Origin: Sedimentisphaera sp050251615
GTDB lineage: Bacteria > Planctomycetota > Phycisphaerae > Sedimentisphaerales > Sedimentisphaeraceae
DNA length: 10,113 nucleotides
Direction of reading: 5' to 3'
Assembly (NCBI GenBank): GCA_050251615.1
Contig: JBFWMM010000059.1
Coordinates: 1-10,113, forward strand
Numbering within the stretch: position 1 is the first letter of the stretch; each line of letters opens with the position of its first letter. The translations under genes were made by a program, and so were the position numbers. The notes under the pieces were generated by a model that saw nothing but the letters and a program-made list of their open reading frames with translations, was not told where the DNA came from and did no database searches. Shown here piece after piece: positions 1-7,291 of this stretch.

Positions 1-173
1 CAAGACACCCCAAACAGACCAATATGGTAAACTGCGACAGCTCGGTGGCAAACTCCACAATTAAAGACCTCTACAAGAAGAAATGGCATCGTGAGTTTGA
101 CTATATCAATGGAAAATATGCAAAAGATGCAGACAATCGTTCCACTTGGCCGGACTGGATTAACAAGCTCTAA
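1..173 (+). CDS. Type II secretion pseudopilin-like protein, C-terminal fragment (H-X9-DG type)
   Basis: Open from the window edge in frame 3, ending at the TAA at 171-173; the start lies outside the window, leaving about 56 residues. The fragment begins RHPKQTNMVNCDSS, in which a His is followed nine residues later by Asp. This matches the spacing of the H-X9-DG motif at the C-terminus of planctomycete prepilin-like proteins (DUF1559 and related). The following LYKKKWHREFD resembles the 'LxxLKWHRxFD' tail often seen in Phycisphaerae members of this group. Such proteins have an N-terminal prepilin methylation helix and are thought to be assembled or exported by a type II secretion/pilus-like system; that end is not visible here. 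The usual 'FADGH' core is altered: Asp is followed by Ser rather than Gly. The gene ends just before a strong terminator and is convergent with the minus-strand operon, so it is not part of it. The assignment rests on a short tail. Confidence 0.6.
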   Translation, partial: RHPKQTNMVNCDSSVANSTIKDLYKKKWHREFDYINGKYAKDADNRSTWPDWINKL

Positions 174-197
174 CAAGCTGACATTGCATAAAATTCA

Positions 198-236
198 AAA
201 AACAGCACCCTACGCCGGACGTAGGGTGCTGTTTTT
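198..236. terminator. Bidirectional Rho-independent terminator
   Basis: A perfect 17-bp inverted repeat pairs 198-214 with 220-236 around a 5-base loop (CCGGA). The stem has a GC-rich core (GCACCCTACG). It is flanked by A residues on the left and T residues on the right, so on either strand the hairpin is followed by a run of about six U. It lies between the stop of the pseudopilin-like gene (173) and the stop of the convergent rhamnosidase gene (254), and can serve both. Confidence 0.93.
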
Positions 237-253
237 ATGTCAAGTATTGTAAT

Positions 254-2437
254 TCAATTTATTGTCAATGTGTGCGAACCTGATGGCAGTGGGTCGATAA
301 AGCGCAGCGAGCCGTCTTGCTGAATTGAGACAGGGCTGCCGTTCAGTGAAACAGATGTCAATCCGTCACAGTTTCGCGGAAGCACAAACCTTGCCGTCAT
401 ATTCGCGGGGATAGATAGCTGAAAAGACCAGCCATTGGATTGCCAATTCATGGACAATGCGATTGTGCCGCGTATTGTCGGGGTTTGAATGCTGAATCGC
501 TTCAAATTGGCCGGCTGCGGATGTATCAAAGCTTTGGCAAATCCCGTTTCCAGAGGACGAATCCCCGCCGTATAGCGTGAGATGATGTTTGCAGGCGCTG
601 CGCCCCAGGCGTGATTCCAGTCCTGATTTGGCTTGTAAGCAATGCTCCAGGCCTCCATGGTGATAGTAGAACCTTCTCTTATCATATTGGTCCAGCTTCT
701 GGAGCCCTCAGACGTCATCAATTCCATTGCTGCATCTTCCCTGCCCGAGAGGTAGAGTCCTTCCAGAAGATATTGTGCGCCATATACACTGCACGCCATT
801 CCTTTGGATTGGACGAAATTACCGACCGAGTACATCTTGTCGTCAGGAACAAGTCCAAAGGCCATTGGAAGCATGTTGGCGTGAATGGATGAATGTGTGG
901 TTCCTTCGCCATCGACATATAGTCCGGTTGAGGGGTTATGGAAGACAGACTGAAAAGACAGGTAAACCTGCTGAGCATCCCGCTCGAACTGCTCCGCATC
1001 TGACGCCTTACCGAGCGCTTCAGCTATCTGCTTCATCAGGGTAAGCGTATGGTAATAAAAGGCGTTTACGACCGTATTTACAGGCTTGAACACGTATCCA
1101 TCCCTCTCACCCGCAGGCCAGTCCACAATATCCTGAAGCGAGTCCGTGTTCAGGAGTCCGTCAGAAGCTCGGGCGTGCTGTTGAAGCAGCTTATCGTTTT
1201 TCAGGTCGTTGTAGTATTCCGCGAGCGATTCGGCGTTACCCGTATAAAGATAATCCATCCATGCAATCATAATCGAATGCTGGGACCATTCCGTAGGCCA
1301 GGTCGGGTGCGCCATTAAATATTCGTGCGAGTAGCGAGCCAGCGTAAACTCGCGATCTACGGCGTAATGACTCAGCTGATTGATATACGCATCGGCTTCA
1401 TAGGGCTTTCTTTCGCGGTCGCCATCGACATAGACAGCGCAGAAACTCGTCGGCTTCATGCTGTAACTGCACAAGTCCCAGATATCGTTGAGGGTCTGAT
1501 TGTCGCTTTGAAACGATGCGGCATTGTCATCAAAGGGATAGTGAACCGAAATCTGCTTGACGTCATCCGTGGTAATCGGATATGGAGAGTTTAACAGTTC
1601 AACATAACGAAACGGCGCGATTCTGCCGAACTCGGCAGGAATAGCAATGCCCGTTGCTGTTCCCGGGGGGTGAATTTCGTATTTTCCGTTTCCTTGAACA
1701 GTTACGGTTGACTTGTAATAGCGGATTGTACCGCCCGGCGTCCGATCAATCAGTCCGTTTTCGAGTTTTTCGCCGAAGTGAACTTCGACATCCGTACCTG
1801 AAACGCTTTTCGATTGGGCCGAAACCAGCCTGATTATCGTTTCATCAACCGTGCCTATCCTCAGTTCATCAGGAGAAACAGTCCAGCGGATATAGCCGAA
1901 AGCGTCTTTGCCAAAATCAATCAGGTAGTGTCCGTCTGCGATTTTTGTTACGCCAGCAGGGATTACTTCACTTTCCGTTTGTTTATAATGGGCCACGGCG
2001 TAGCCGGCCAGCGATGGGCCGGTCTTGAATTCCTGAATTGCAGACCAGTCCGAGGCTTGGTTCTGCTCATTCCAGATGCGCACTTTCCAAAAGTACGACT
2101 TGTTTACTGAGAGCGAAGAACCTGTGTATGATACATTAACTGAATCGGTGCTGATGGTTTTGTTACTGTTCCATTTGTCGGGGGTGTTCTGCTCCAGCAA
2201 AGAGGCACTTGTGGCCAGCATTATCTGATAGGCAGTCTGCATATCACCGGCGGTGTCGGAGTTGACAATCCATCCGAATTCTGGGGTTGCATCTCCAATC
2301 GTTGTAACTTGCGGATTTGCAAGCAATTCGCACATCAGTCCTGACGGCGAGGAAATCGCAAAGGAAGCCCCTGCCAAAACCACTGGCATAAAACTCATAA
2401 CCTTAACCAACGAAACACCTTGTTTTCTAAAAAGCAT
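254..2437 (-). CDS. Secreted alpha-L-rhamnosidase, glycoside hydrolase family 78
   Basis: A 727-residue enzyme predicted to release terminal alpha-L-rhamnose from polysaccharides or glycosides by an inverting mechanism. A signal peptide covers about residues 1-28 (hydrophobic VMSFMPVVLAGASFA). A fibronectin-like N-terminal GH78 module follows at about 33-140 (TPEFGWIV, AYQI, SYFWKVRIW), then beta-sandwich regions to about 300. The (alpha/alpha)6 catalytic barrel covers about 305-625, and a C-terminal beta-sandwich about 626-727. Catalytic landmarks are VDGDRERKPYEADA (337-350), with E342 as probable general acid and D349 seven residues on, and TITMEAWS (591-598), with E595 as probable base. 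These are followed by NHAWGAAP (608-615), the conserved His region. The ATG start is 15 bases after the upstream stop, preceded by a weak GAGAAAG ribosome site. It is the last gene of the operon. At 727 residues it is compact compared with many GH78 enzymes of 900 or more. Family certain; exact substrate unknown. Confidence 0.93.
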   Translation of the reverse strand: MLFRKQGVSLVKVMSFMPVVLAGASFAISSPSGLMCELLANPQVTTIGDATPEFGWIVNSDTAGDMQTAYQIMLATSASLLEQNTPDKWNSNKTISTDSVNVSYTGSSLSVNKSYFWKVRIWNEQNQASDWSAIQEFKTGPSLAGYAVAHYKQTESEVIPAGVTKIADGHYLIDFGKDAFGYIRWTVSPDELRIGTVDETIIRLVSAQSKSVSGTDVEVHFGEKLENGLIDRTPGGTIRYYKSTVTVQGNGKYEIHPPGTATGIAIPAEFGRIAPFRYVELLNSPYPITTDDVKQISVHYPFDDNAASFQSDNQTLNDIWDLCSYSMKPTSFCAVYVDGDRERKPYEADAYINQLSHYAVDREFTLARYSHEYLMAHPTWPTEWSQHSIMIAWMDYLYTGNAESLAEYYNDLKNDKLLQQHARASDGLLNTDSLQDIVDWPAGERDGYVFKPVNTVVNAFYYHTLTLMKQIAEALGKASDAEQFERDAQQVYLSFQSVFHNPSTGLYVDGEGTTHSSIHANMLPMAFGLVPDDKMYSVGNFVQSKGMACSVYGAQYLLEGLYLSGREDAAMELMTSEGSRSWTNMIREGSTITMEAWSIAYKPNQDWNHAWGAAPANIISRYTAGIRPLETGFAKALIHPQPANLKRFSIQTPTIRGTIALSMNWQSNGWSFQLSIPANMTARFVLPRNCDGLTSVSLNGSPVSIQQDGSLRFIDPLPSGSHTLTIN

Positions 2438-2452
2438 GTAATTTATTCTTTC

Positions 2453-4198
2453 TCAATCAATAGAGGGGTACAATCCATCATACATCCAGGCAGAGCAGAC
2501 TTCCGTAAAATCCAGCATATCCACCTGTCCGTCCGGAAGATTGGCCGGGCCGGTCAGATCGCATGTGCCGTCCGCGCTCAGATAGGCGAGAGCAAACGAA
2601 GCGAGATCGTAAATATCAACCCTGCAATCCGGAACGTCCTGAGGCCCGCTCCAGTCAACATTACTGCCATAGGGAAGAATACAAGACCTAAGTTGCGAAA
2701 AATCAAACCTCAATCGAGCAACCTCATTGCCGTTCATTGAATAGTTGTATATCCGAATATCATCGAGACATCCGTTAAAAGCCCCGCTGCCCGCTGCGCC
2801 GCTGCCGATATTTAATTCCGCGCTGATTCCCTGCGGAAGCGAGCGTTCGGACTCTGCGACAGGGATGCCATCGAGATACAGCTTACAGATGGCGTTATCA
2901 AACACGATACAGATATGCTGCCACAAGTCTGCCTGTAAGCCATCCTGGATTTCAATTACGTTGTCATTGCCTGAATCAACGAGCAGATTCGTACTGCCTG
3001 AATTCAAGCCCTGCCGGTTGGCCCAGCAGGAAATTGTAAATAAGTCAGGCAAGTCAAGAGTGTTGCCTGAACTCACCGCGGCCCAGCCACTGTCAGGCGT
3101 TATATCTACCGCCCCGCCATCCGAGCTGTCGGCTCCAGTCGTAAAAACGGGAACTGATTCGACAATCGCATCATTACCTGCCACCTGGTCGGTGTAATGA
3201 GAACCCGTATAATCGGCGCGGTCAAGCGTCCAGTGAGCAATGAGTCCACAGACAGTCAAGCCGGCGGCACTGCTTAGAGCCGGAATATCGAAGCTATTGT
3301 TTACCTGGCAGTAATACCGCCCGCTGTCTTGAACAGCCGTGGCATTCAACAATAAGGTTGATGTGTATCGGTTGGCAGGCGCATCATAGGCGAGCTGAAC
3401 ATCAATATCGGGAATAGAGGCCTCAATCCTCTGAGCGCCTGCGTTGGTTATCTTGTACCATTCTGCTGAAGGAACAGTCCCGCTTGTAAAAACAGTCTCA
3501 AACACCGCGCTCTCTAAGGGCCATATTGTTACATCGCGCGGATTACTGACAATCAACGGCGGCATAGATATGGATGCAATCTCCAGATTGTCCGCATATC
3601 CGATTGTGCCGGTGCTTCTCACATCCGCATAAAAACCAACGGCCAGCGTATCTCCCTCTCCAAAGAGCAGGTTGTTGCGGTCCGCAACTACCACCCTGAC
3701 ACTGCCGGCGTAATAACCGGCCTCATAATCATTTGCGCCATCACGAGCTATGAACAGCTTTGTATAATTACCCTCCCCTGTCTTCAGGTTCATTTCGGTT
3801 GTTCCGTTGAAGCCGCGGGAAAACACGCCGGTGGAACTTTCTGAATAGACTGTTACGTAGTTTTTGCGGACACCGTCCTCAGGAACAACACCCGCGTACA
3901 AACCCATTGCACGATTGCCACCGTTGCTGAGATAATCCATTCTGAGTTCATCGCCGATATTGAGCGTATAACCTGATTTCACAAACGCAGATTGTTCGAT
4001 TTCGCTGTATGTTGCGGTACTTATTTGAAGCTGCCCGCCTGAGACCTGCCAGAGCGAACCGTTATGGGAACCTCCTCCGTTATCAAGGACAATGGTGTGC
4101 GTGTAATCGCTGAGGTCGTTATCGGTAAAGTCGTCGATGACTGCGGCGTGAGCAAATAATACCAGACAAATTGCAAGGAGCAGAGAGAATGTTTTCAT
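2453..4198 (-). CDS. Secreted multidomain protein: shared N-terminal domain, Ig-like, LamG-like, dockerin-like C-terminus
   Basis: 581 residues. Signal peptide at 1-18 (cleavage near AHA-A). Residues about 19-210 are a domain shared with the two preceding genes (GVRKNYVTVYSE, FSRGF, KLFIARDGANDYEAGYY, VADRN). An Ig-like domain covers about 213-316, with W247 and the DSGRYYC signature ending at C297; the first Ig cysteine is missing. A LamG/concanavalin A-like domain covers about 318-500 (LIAHWTLDRADYTG; WQHICIVFDN; LYLDGIPV; GCLDDIRIYNYSM). The end (about 524-571) holds two dockerin-like repeats, VDIYDLASFALAYL and VDMLDFTEVCSAWM, each led by Asp-rich loops. LamG and Ig modules often bind glycans or proteins; no catalytic site is visible. 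It sits 15 bases before the rhamnosidase start, so co-translation is likely. A TAAGG ribosome site lies unusually close (3 bases) to the ATG. Likely extracellular; ligand unknown. Confidence 0.85.
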   Translation of the reverse strand: MKTFSLLLAICLVLFAHAAVIDDFTDNDLSDYTHTIVLDNGGGSHNGSLWQVSGGQLQISTATYSEIEQSAFVKSGYTLNIGDELRMDYLSNGGNRAMGLYAGVVPEDGVRKNYVTVYSESSTGVFSRGFNGTTEMNLKTGEGNYTKLFIARDGANDYEAGYYAGSVRVVVADRNNLLFGEGDTLAVGFYADVRSTGTIGYADNLEIASISMPPLIVSNPRDVTIWPLESAVFETVFTSGTVPSAEWYKITNAGAQRIEASIPDIDVQLAYDAPANRYTSTLLLNATAVQDSGRYYCQVNNSFDIPALSSAAGLTVCGLIAHWTLDRADYTGSHYTDQVAGNDAIVESVPVFTTGADSSDGGAVDITPDSGWAAVSSGNTLDLPDLFTISCWANRQGLNSGSTNLLVDSGNDNVIEIQDGLQADLWQHICIVFDNAICKLYLDGIPVAESERSLPQGISAELNIGSGAAGSGAFNGCLDDIRIYNYSMNGNEVARLRFDFSQLRSCILPYGSNVDWSGPQDVPDCRVDIYDLASFALAYLSADGTCDLTGPANLPDGQVDMLDFTEVCSAWMYDGLYPSID

Positions 4199-4220
4199 AG
4201 GCCTTATTTCTCGAATTATA

Positions 4221-4248
4221 CGGCCGGAAGCAGTAACTCTCCCGGCCG
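4221..4248 (-). other. Intergenic stem-loop between the PEP-CTERM gene and the 581-aa gene
   Basis: A 7-bp GC-only inverted repeat, CGGCCGG (4221-4227) with CCGGCCG (4242-4248). As minus-strand RNA it extends by a G-U, an A-U and a G-C pair to about 10 bp around an 8-base loop. No U run follows, so it is not a typical terminator. An attenuator, processing site or 3' mRNA stabiliser is possible. It lies 22 bases upstream of the next start codon. Confidence 0.6.
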
Positions 4249-4266
4249 CAAACTATAATGTTTTTC

Positions 4267-4965
4267 TTACTTTCTTCTGCGAAGCACCAGACCACCAAGC
4301 CCCAGAAGCGCCATTGTACATGGCTCTGGGGTAACCGTCAGGTTGTCTAAGCTGCCGAGTGTGCCAACAGCTCTTACATCGAAGTACATACCCACAAAAC
4401 TGCCGTCTATATCGGTGAGTCCGTTGCGGTCAGCGAGAACAACACGAGTAGTGCCATTGTAATAACCAGCTTCATAATCATTTTCAGCATCACGCATGAT
4501 AAACAGCTTGTCATAGCCTGATTCACTGATTACACCGCCTTTGATATTCATCTCACCGCTTACAATGTCAGTAAATCCTCTGGAGTAAACCTCATTGTAA
4601 CTGCGTGCATACACGTTAAGGTAACTTTTGCGCACACCGGCAACCGGGGCAACTCCCCCGACATACAACCCGATGTCCTGAGAAGCGCCATTGTGAACTG
4701 CATCAATCTGCAGCTCCTGGCCGACAGCAAGGGAAAAACCTGCGTAAATGAATGCGGTCTGTTCAATTCCGTCATAGGAGGTTGTGTTGAATTCGAGTTT
4801 TCCGTTGGTAATCTGCCAGGATGCGGTATTTGAACCGCCGCCGTTGGCATCGAGGATTACCGTGGCCGTGTAAGCGCTCAAATCCCCACTGAAACCATCA
4901 ACAAGGGTCGCCTGAGCAGCAAGAGCCAGTACACTCATCAACATTAATACTGCCATTTTTTTCAT
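4267..4965 (-). CDS. PEP-CTERM sorting-signal protein consisting only of the shared N-terminal domain
   Basis: 232 residues. Signal peptide at about 1-19 (KKMAVLMLMSVLALAAQA). Residues about 20-212 form one domain closely matching the N-terminus of the 738-aa protein, with shared runs NTTSYDGIEQ, GVRKSYLNVYAR, RGFTDIVSGEMN and ADRNGLTDIDGS. The C-terminus (213-232) is a textbook PEP-CTERM signal: PEP, a short hydrophobic segment (ALLGLGGLVL), then RRRK. PEP-CTERM proteins are handled by exosortase-type enzymes that cleave and process them at the membrane for surface or extracellular delivery; no exosortase is encoded here. The start is supported by a TAGGAA ribosome site about 8 bases before the ATG. 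The domain is rich in beta-strand-like alternation and Gly/Asn turns, so a lectin-like beta-sandwich is plausible but not shown. Stem-loops flank the gene on both sides, unlike the other operon junctions. Function unknown. Confidence 0.88.
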   Translation of the reverse strand: MKKMAVLMLMSVLALAAQATLVDGFSGDLSAYTATVILDANGGGSNTASWQITNGKLEFNTTSYDGIEQTAFIYAGFSLAVGQELQIDAVHNGASQDIGLYVGGVAPVAGVRKSYLNVYARSYNEVYSRGFTDIVSGEMNIKGGVISESGYDKLFIMRDAENDYEAGYYNGTTRVVLADRNGLTDIDGSFVGMYFDVRAVGTLGSLDNLTVTPEPCTMALLGLGGLVLRRRK

Positions 4966-5006
4966 TGTTCAATTCCTAAAAAAATATTAACAAAACAGCG
5001 CACAAA

Positions 5007-5045
5007 TTAGAAGCGTCTCCCCTTTTTACGAGGAGCCGCTTCTAA
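5007..5045 (-). other. Intergenic stem-loop between the 738-aa gene and the PEP-CTERM gene
   Basis: A 9-bp perfect inverted repeat, TTAGAAGCG (5007-5015) with CGCTTCTAA (5037-5045). After one mismatch a further 4 bp, CTCC (5017-5020) with GGAG (5032-5035), extends the stem around an 11-base loop. It begins 12 bases past the stop of the 738-aa gene and ends about 40 bases before the next start. On the minus strand it is followed only by a T-poor stretch, so strong termination is unlikely; partial termination or mRNA processing is possible. Confidence 0.65.
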
Positions 5046-5057
5046 ACGATCCAATTC

Positions 5058-7274
5058 TTATGGCTCAAGATAGAGGCCGGTTTCAAGCCATGCAGAGGCA
5101 AAGGTTGCGAAATCAACCAGATCAATTGTGCAATAGGAAGAGCCTGTATTGTCAAAGTTGAATTCGCTGCCCGAGAAGTTCGCATCAAGACATGGGATAA
5201 GGCCCATCGTATCAAGATACTCCTGCGCAAAGACATCATTGGAATCGGCATCAAGTCTGTAGTTGTATATTCTCAAATTGTCGATTGCGCCGCCTGCAAA
5301 CATATCCGTGAGCAGGATGCGATTAGTTGATGAACGAGTCGCTCCAAGCAGCATGCCACGCTGCCAGGCATCGTAAGATGCAGGTACCGCGCCTGTACGG
5401 GTCGCGACAGGCTGACCGTCCATGTAAAGCGCTGAGCTGTTGCCGCCCCAGCAAGCGGCCATCATATGCCAGCTGCCGTCATTCAGGTCGTATTCGGGCC
5501 GATCCGTTCTGCCGGCAATGTGTTCGATGAGAGAGGTATCGCTGCCACGAACGAGAAGGTCGAGATCCTGGTCTGCCTGAAGAGCAGTCAAAAACCCCGT
5601 ACCTGTATCGTTGAAGTTGCCCAGAATGATCTGATAGACATCGACATCAGGCTTGACCCAGAAGACAACAGTTCCCTCATCCAGTCCTGCACCGTAGCCG
5701 TCTGTGGATGTCGAACCGGCCTTCGGGTATCCTTCCACACCGAAATCAACATAATGGCGGGGCTCTATCCTGACAGCCTGCCCCGCGGCATCGTCAATGC
5801 CGTCAACATAGGCAAGCGTAACATTGAATGCCTGAAGGGTATTGGGGTCAACGCCTTCAACAGACATGCCCTGACCTGTCGGAGCGTCAAATTCGCCGGC
5901 TGCCGAAGGAGCGAGAGTGCCGTCGAAGTCGTACTGAGCCAGTAATTTTTTAATGAACAACGAGGCTGAGGCGGAAGTTACAGGCTCGGTTCCATTGGTA
6001 ATCGTGCAGTAATACTCGCCTTCATCGCTCAAAGCAGGCGTGAGAATTTCCAATATTGACAAGTAATTACCGTTGCCGTCATCAGTTGTGTTCACGACTA
6101 TATCGCCTGAGGTTGTCAGAGGAGTAGCGTTTCCGCTTCTGTACCATGACACAGACGCCGCATTCACACTGGTAATCTCACAGCTAAGCACAGCACTTGC
6201 ATCTGTCTCGAAAGCGCGGGTGACGGCAGGCTGCCGAGTAATAACGGGAATCGAAACCAGAGAGTTGAATGTCCATACCGGCCCAACCGTATTCTCTGCG
6301 AGTACATCACTCAACTGACTCACATCAACGGTGAGAGTCTGCTCGAAACCGGACATAACTTCCACGACTACCCATTGATAGCTTGAGTCATTCTGAATCG
6401 AATCTTGCAGGTCAAAAGACGATGAACGCACATCGGCGGGGTTGCCTGTAGCGCCTTTATAATACAGGTTTGGGTCGCCGGCTGTGCCGACAAAGATGTA
6501 CTGGTTTACGATTTGCGGGTCAACGTTCAGACCGGAAAACTCGCCATACGGGTCGGTAGCGGCATCCCATTGCAACAGCACATCTACACTATCACCATCC
6601 TGTGTTTGCACAACCGAAGGATTCACAGGCTCGCTGACAATAGCCAGATTGTCGGCAGTGCCAAGAATGCCCACTTCTCGGACATCAAAGTAGAGACCTG
6701 CATAACTGCCGTCAATATCGGTAAGACCGTTGCGGTCTGCAATGACGACACGAATGCTGCCGTTGTAGTAGCCGGCCTCAAAATCGTGAACGGCGTTGCG
6801 CTTGATGAAGAGCTTGTCATAAGCAGGCTGACTGATTACGCCCCCCTTGAGGTTCATCTCCCCGCTGACAATGTCGGTAAATCCACGCGAGAAAACTTCA
6901 TTTGACGAATCACGCGCGTACACATTTAAATAACTCTTGCGCACACCCGCCACAGGCGCAGTGCCACCGACATACAAGCCTAAATCCAGATTTGTGCCGT
7001 TGCGGACAACATCAACCTGAATTTCCTCACCGACATCAAGCTTGAGCCCGTTCATAACATAGGCGACCTGCTCAATGCCATCATAGGAAGTTGTGTTGTA
7101 CTCCAGCGCCCCATCGGTAATCTGCAAGGTCGAGACATTTGAGCCACCGCCATTGGCATCGAGAATTACTGTCCCGGTGTAGGTGCTCAGATCTCCGCTG
7201 AAATCATCAATGACAGCCGCCCGAGTTGCGACAGCCATTATGCCGATTAACATCAATACTGCCATTCTTTTCAT
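5058..7274 (-). CDS. Secreted multidomain protein: shared N-terminal domain, Fn3-like, Ig-like, LamG-like, degenerate dockerin-like end
   Basis: 738 residues. Signal peptide at about 1-19 (KRMAVLMLIGIMAVATRA). Shared N-terminal domain about 20-214, nearly the same as the following PEP-CTERM protein. A fibronectin III-like segment lies at about 215-340 (VDVLLQWDAATDP; YQWVVVEV; VGPVWTFNS). An Ig-like domain at about 343-442 has both cysteines (C365, C423), the core W377 and the DEGEYYC signature. A LamG-like domain covers about 443-690 (LLAQYDFDGTL; GTVVFWVKP; DGSWHMMAACW; ALYMDGQPV; GAIDNLRIYNY). The tail (about 715-731) has one dockerin-like repeat, CTIDLVDFATFASAWL, preceded by an Asp-poor first half, so only one clear repeat remains against two in the 581-aa protein. 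A good AAGGAAT ribosome site precedes the ATG, which lies 17 bases after the FecR-gene stop. Probably an extracellular glycan- or protein-binding scaffold; no catalytic motif seen and ligand unknown. Confidence 0.86.
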   Translation of the reverse strand: MKRMAVLMLIGIMAVATRAAVIDDFSGDLSTYTGTVILDANGGGSNVSTLQITDGALEYNTTSYDGIEQVAYVMNGLKLDVGEEIQVDVVRNGTNLDLGLYVGGTAPVAGVRKSYLNVYARDSSNEVFSRGFTDIVSGEMNLKGGVISQPAYDKLFIKRNAVHDFEAGYYNGSIRVVIADRNGLTDIDGSYAGLYFDVREVGILGTADNLAIVSEPVNPSVVQTQDGDSVDVLLQWDAATDPYGEFSGLNVDPQIVNQYIFVGTAGDPNLYYKGATGNPADVRSSSFDLQDSIQNDSSYQWVVVEVMSGFEQTLTVDVSQLSDVLAENTVGPVWTFNSLVSIPVITRQPAVTRAFETDASAVLSCEITSVNAASVSWYRSGNATPLTTSGDIVVNTTDDGNGNYLSILEILTPALSDEGEYYCTITNGTEPVTSASASLFIKKLLAQYDFDGTLAPSAAGEFDAPTGQGMSVEGVDPNTLQAFNVTLAYVDGIDDAAGQAVRIEPRHYVDFGVEGYPKAGSTSTDGYGAGLDEGTVVFWVKPDVDVYQIILGNFNDTGTGFLTALQADQDLDLLVRGSDTSLIEHIAGRTDRPEYDLNDGSWHMMAACWGGNSSALYMDGQPVATRTGAVPASYDAWQRGMLLGATRSSTNRILLTDMFAGGAIDNLRIYNYRLDADSNDVFAQEYLDTMGLIPCLDANFSGSEFNFDNTGSSYCTIDLVDFATFASAWLETGLYLEP

Positions 7275-7291
7275 CGTTAGATTCCTTAAAA

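Noticed and set aside
2745..3197. 150-codon open frame on the + strand
   Set aside because: It is antisense to the LamG region of the 581-aa gene and looks like a shadow of that coding frame.
4560..4850. 96-codon minus-strand open frame inside the PEP-CTERM gene
   Set aside because: It is another frame of a well-supported gene, and its product is low in structure and has no family resemblance.
4221..5045. Intergenic inverted repeats as insertion-sequence ends or attachment sites
   Set aside because: The two repeats differ in sequence, no transposase or direct target duplication is seen, and the intervening gene is a paralogue of its neighbours. RNA hairpins explain them better.
5466..5945. 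159-codon open frame on the + strand
   Set aside because: It is antisense to the LamG part of the 738-aa gene, with no motifs or separate translation signals.
2453..7274. Repeated blocks considered as a CRISPR-like or tandem DNA repeat array
   Set aside because: The similarity is at protein level across three separate genes (homologous N-terminal domains). There are no short regular repeats with spacers.
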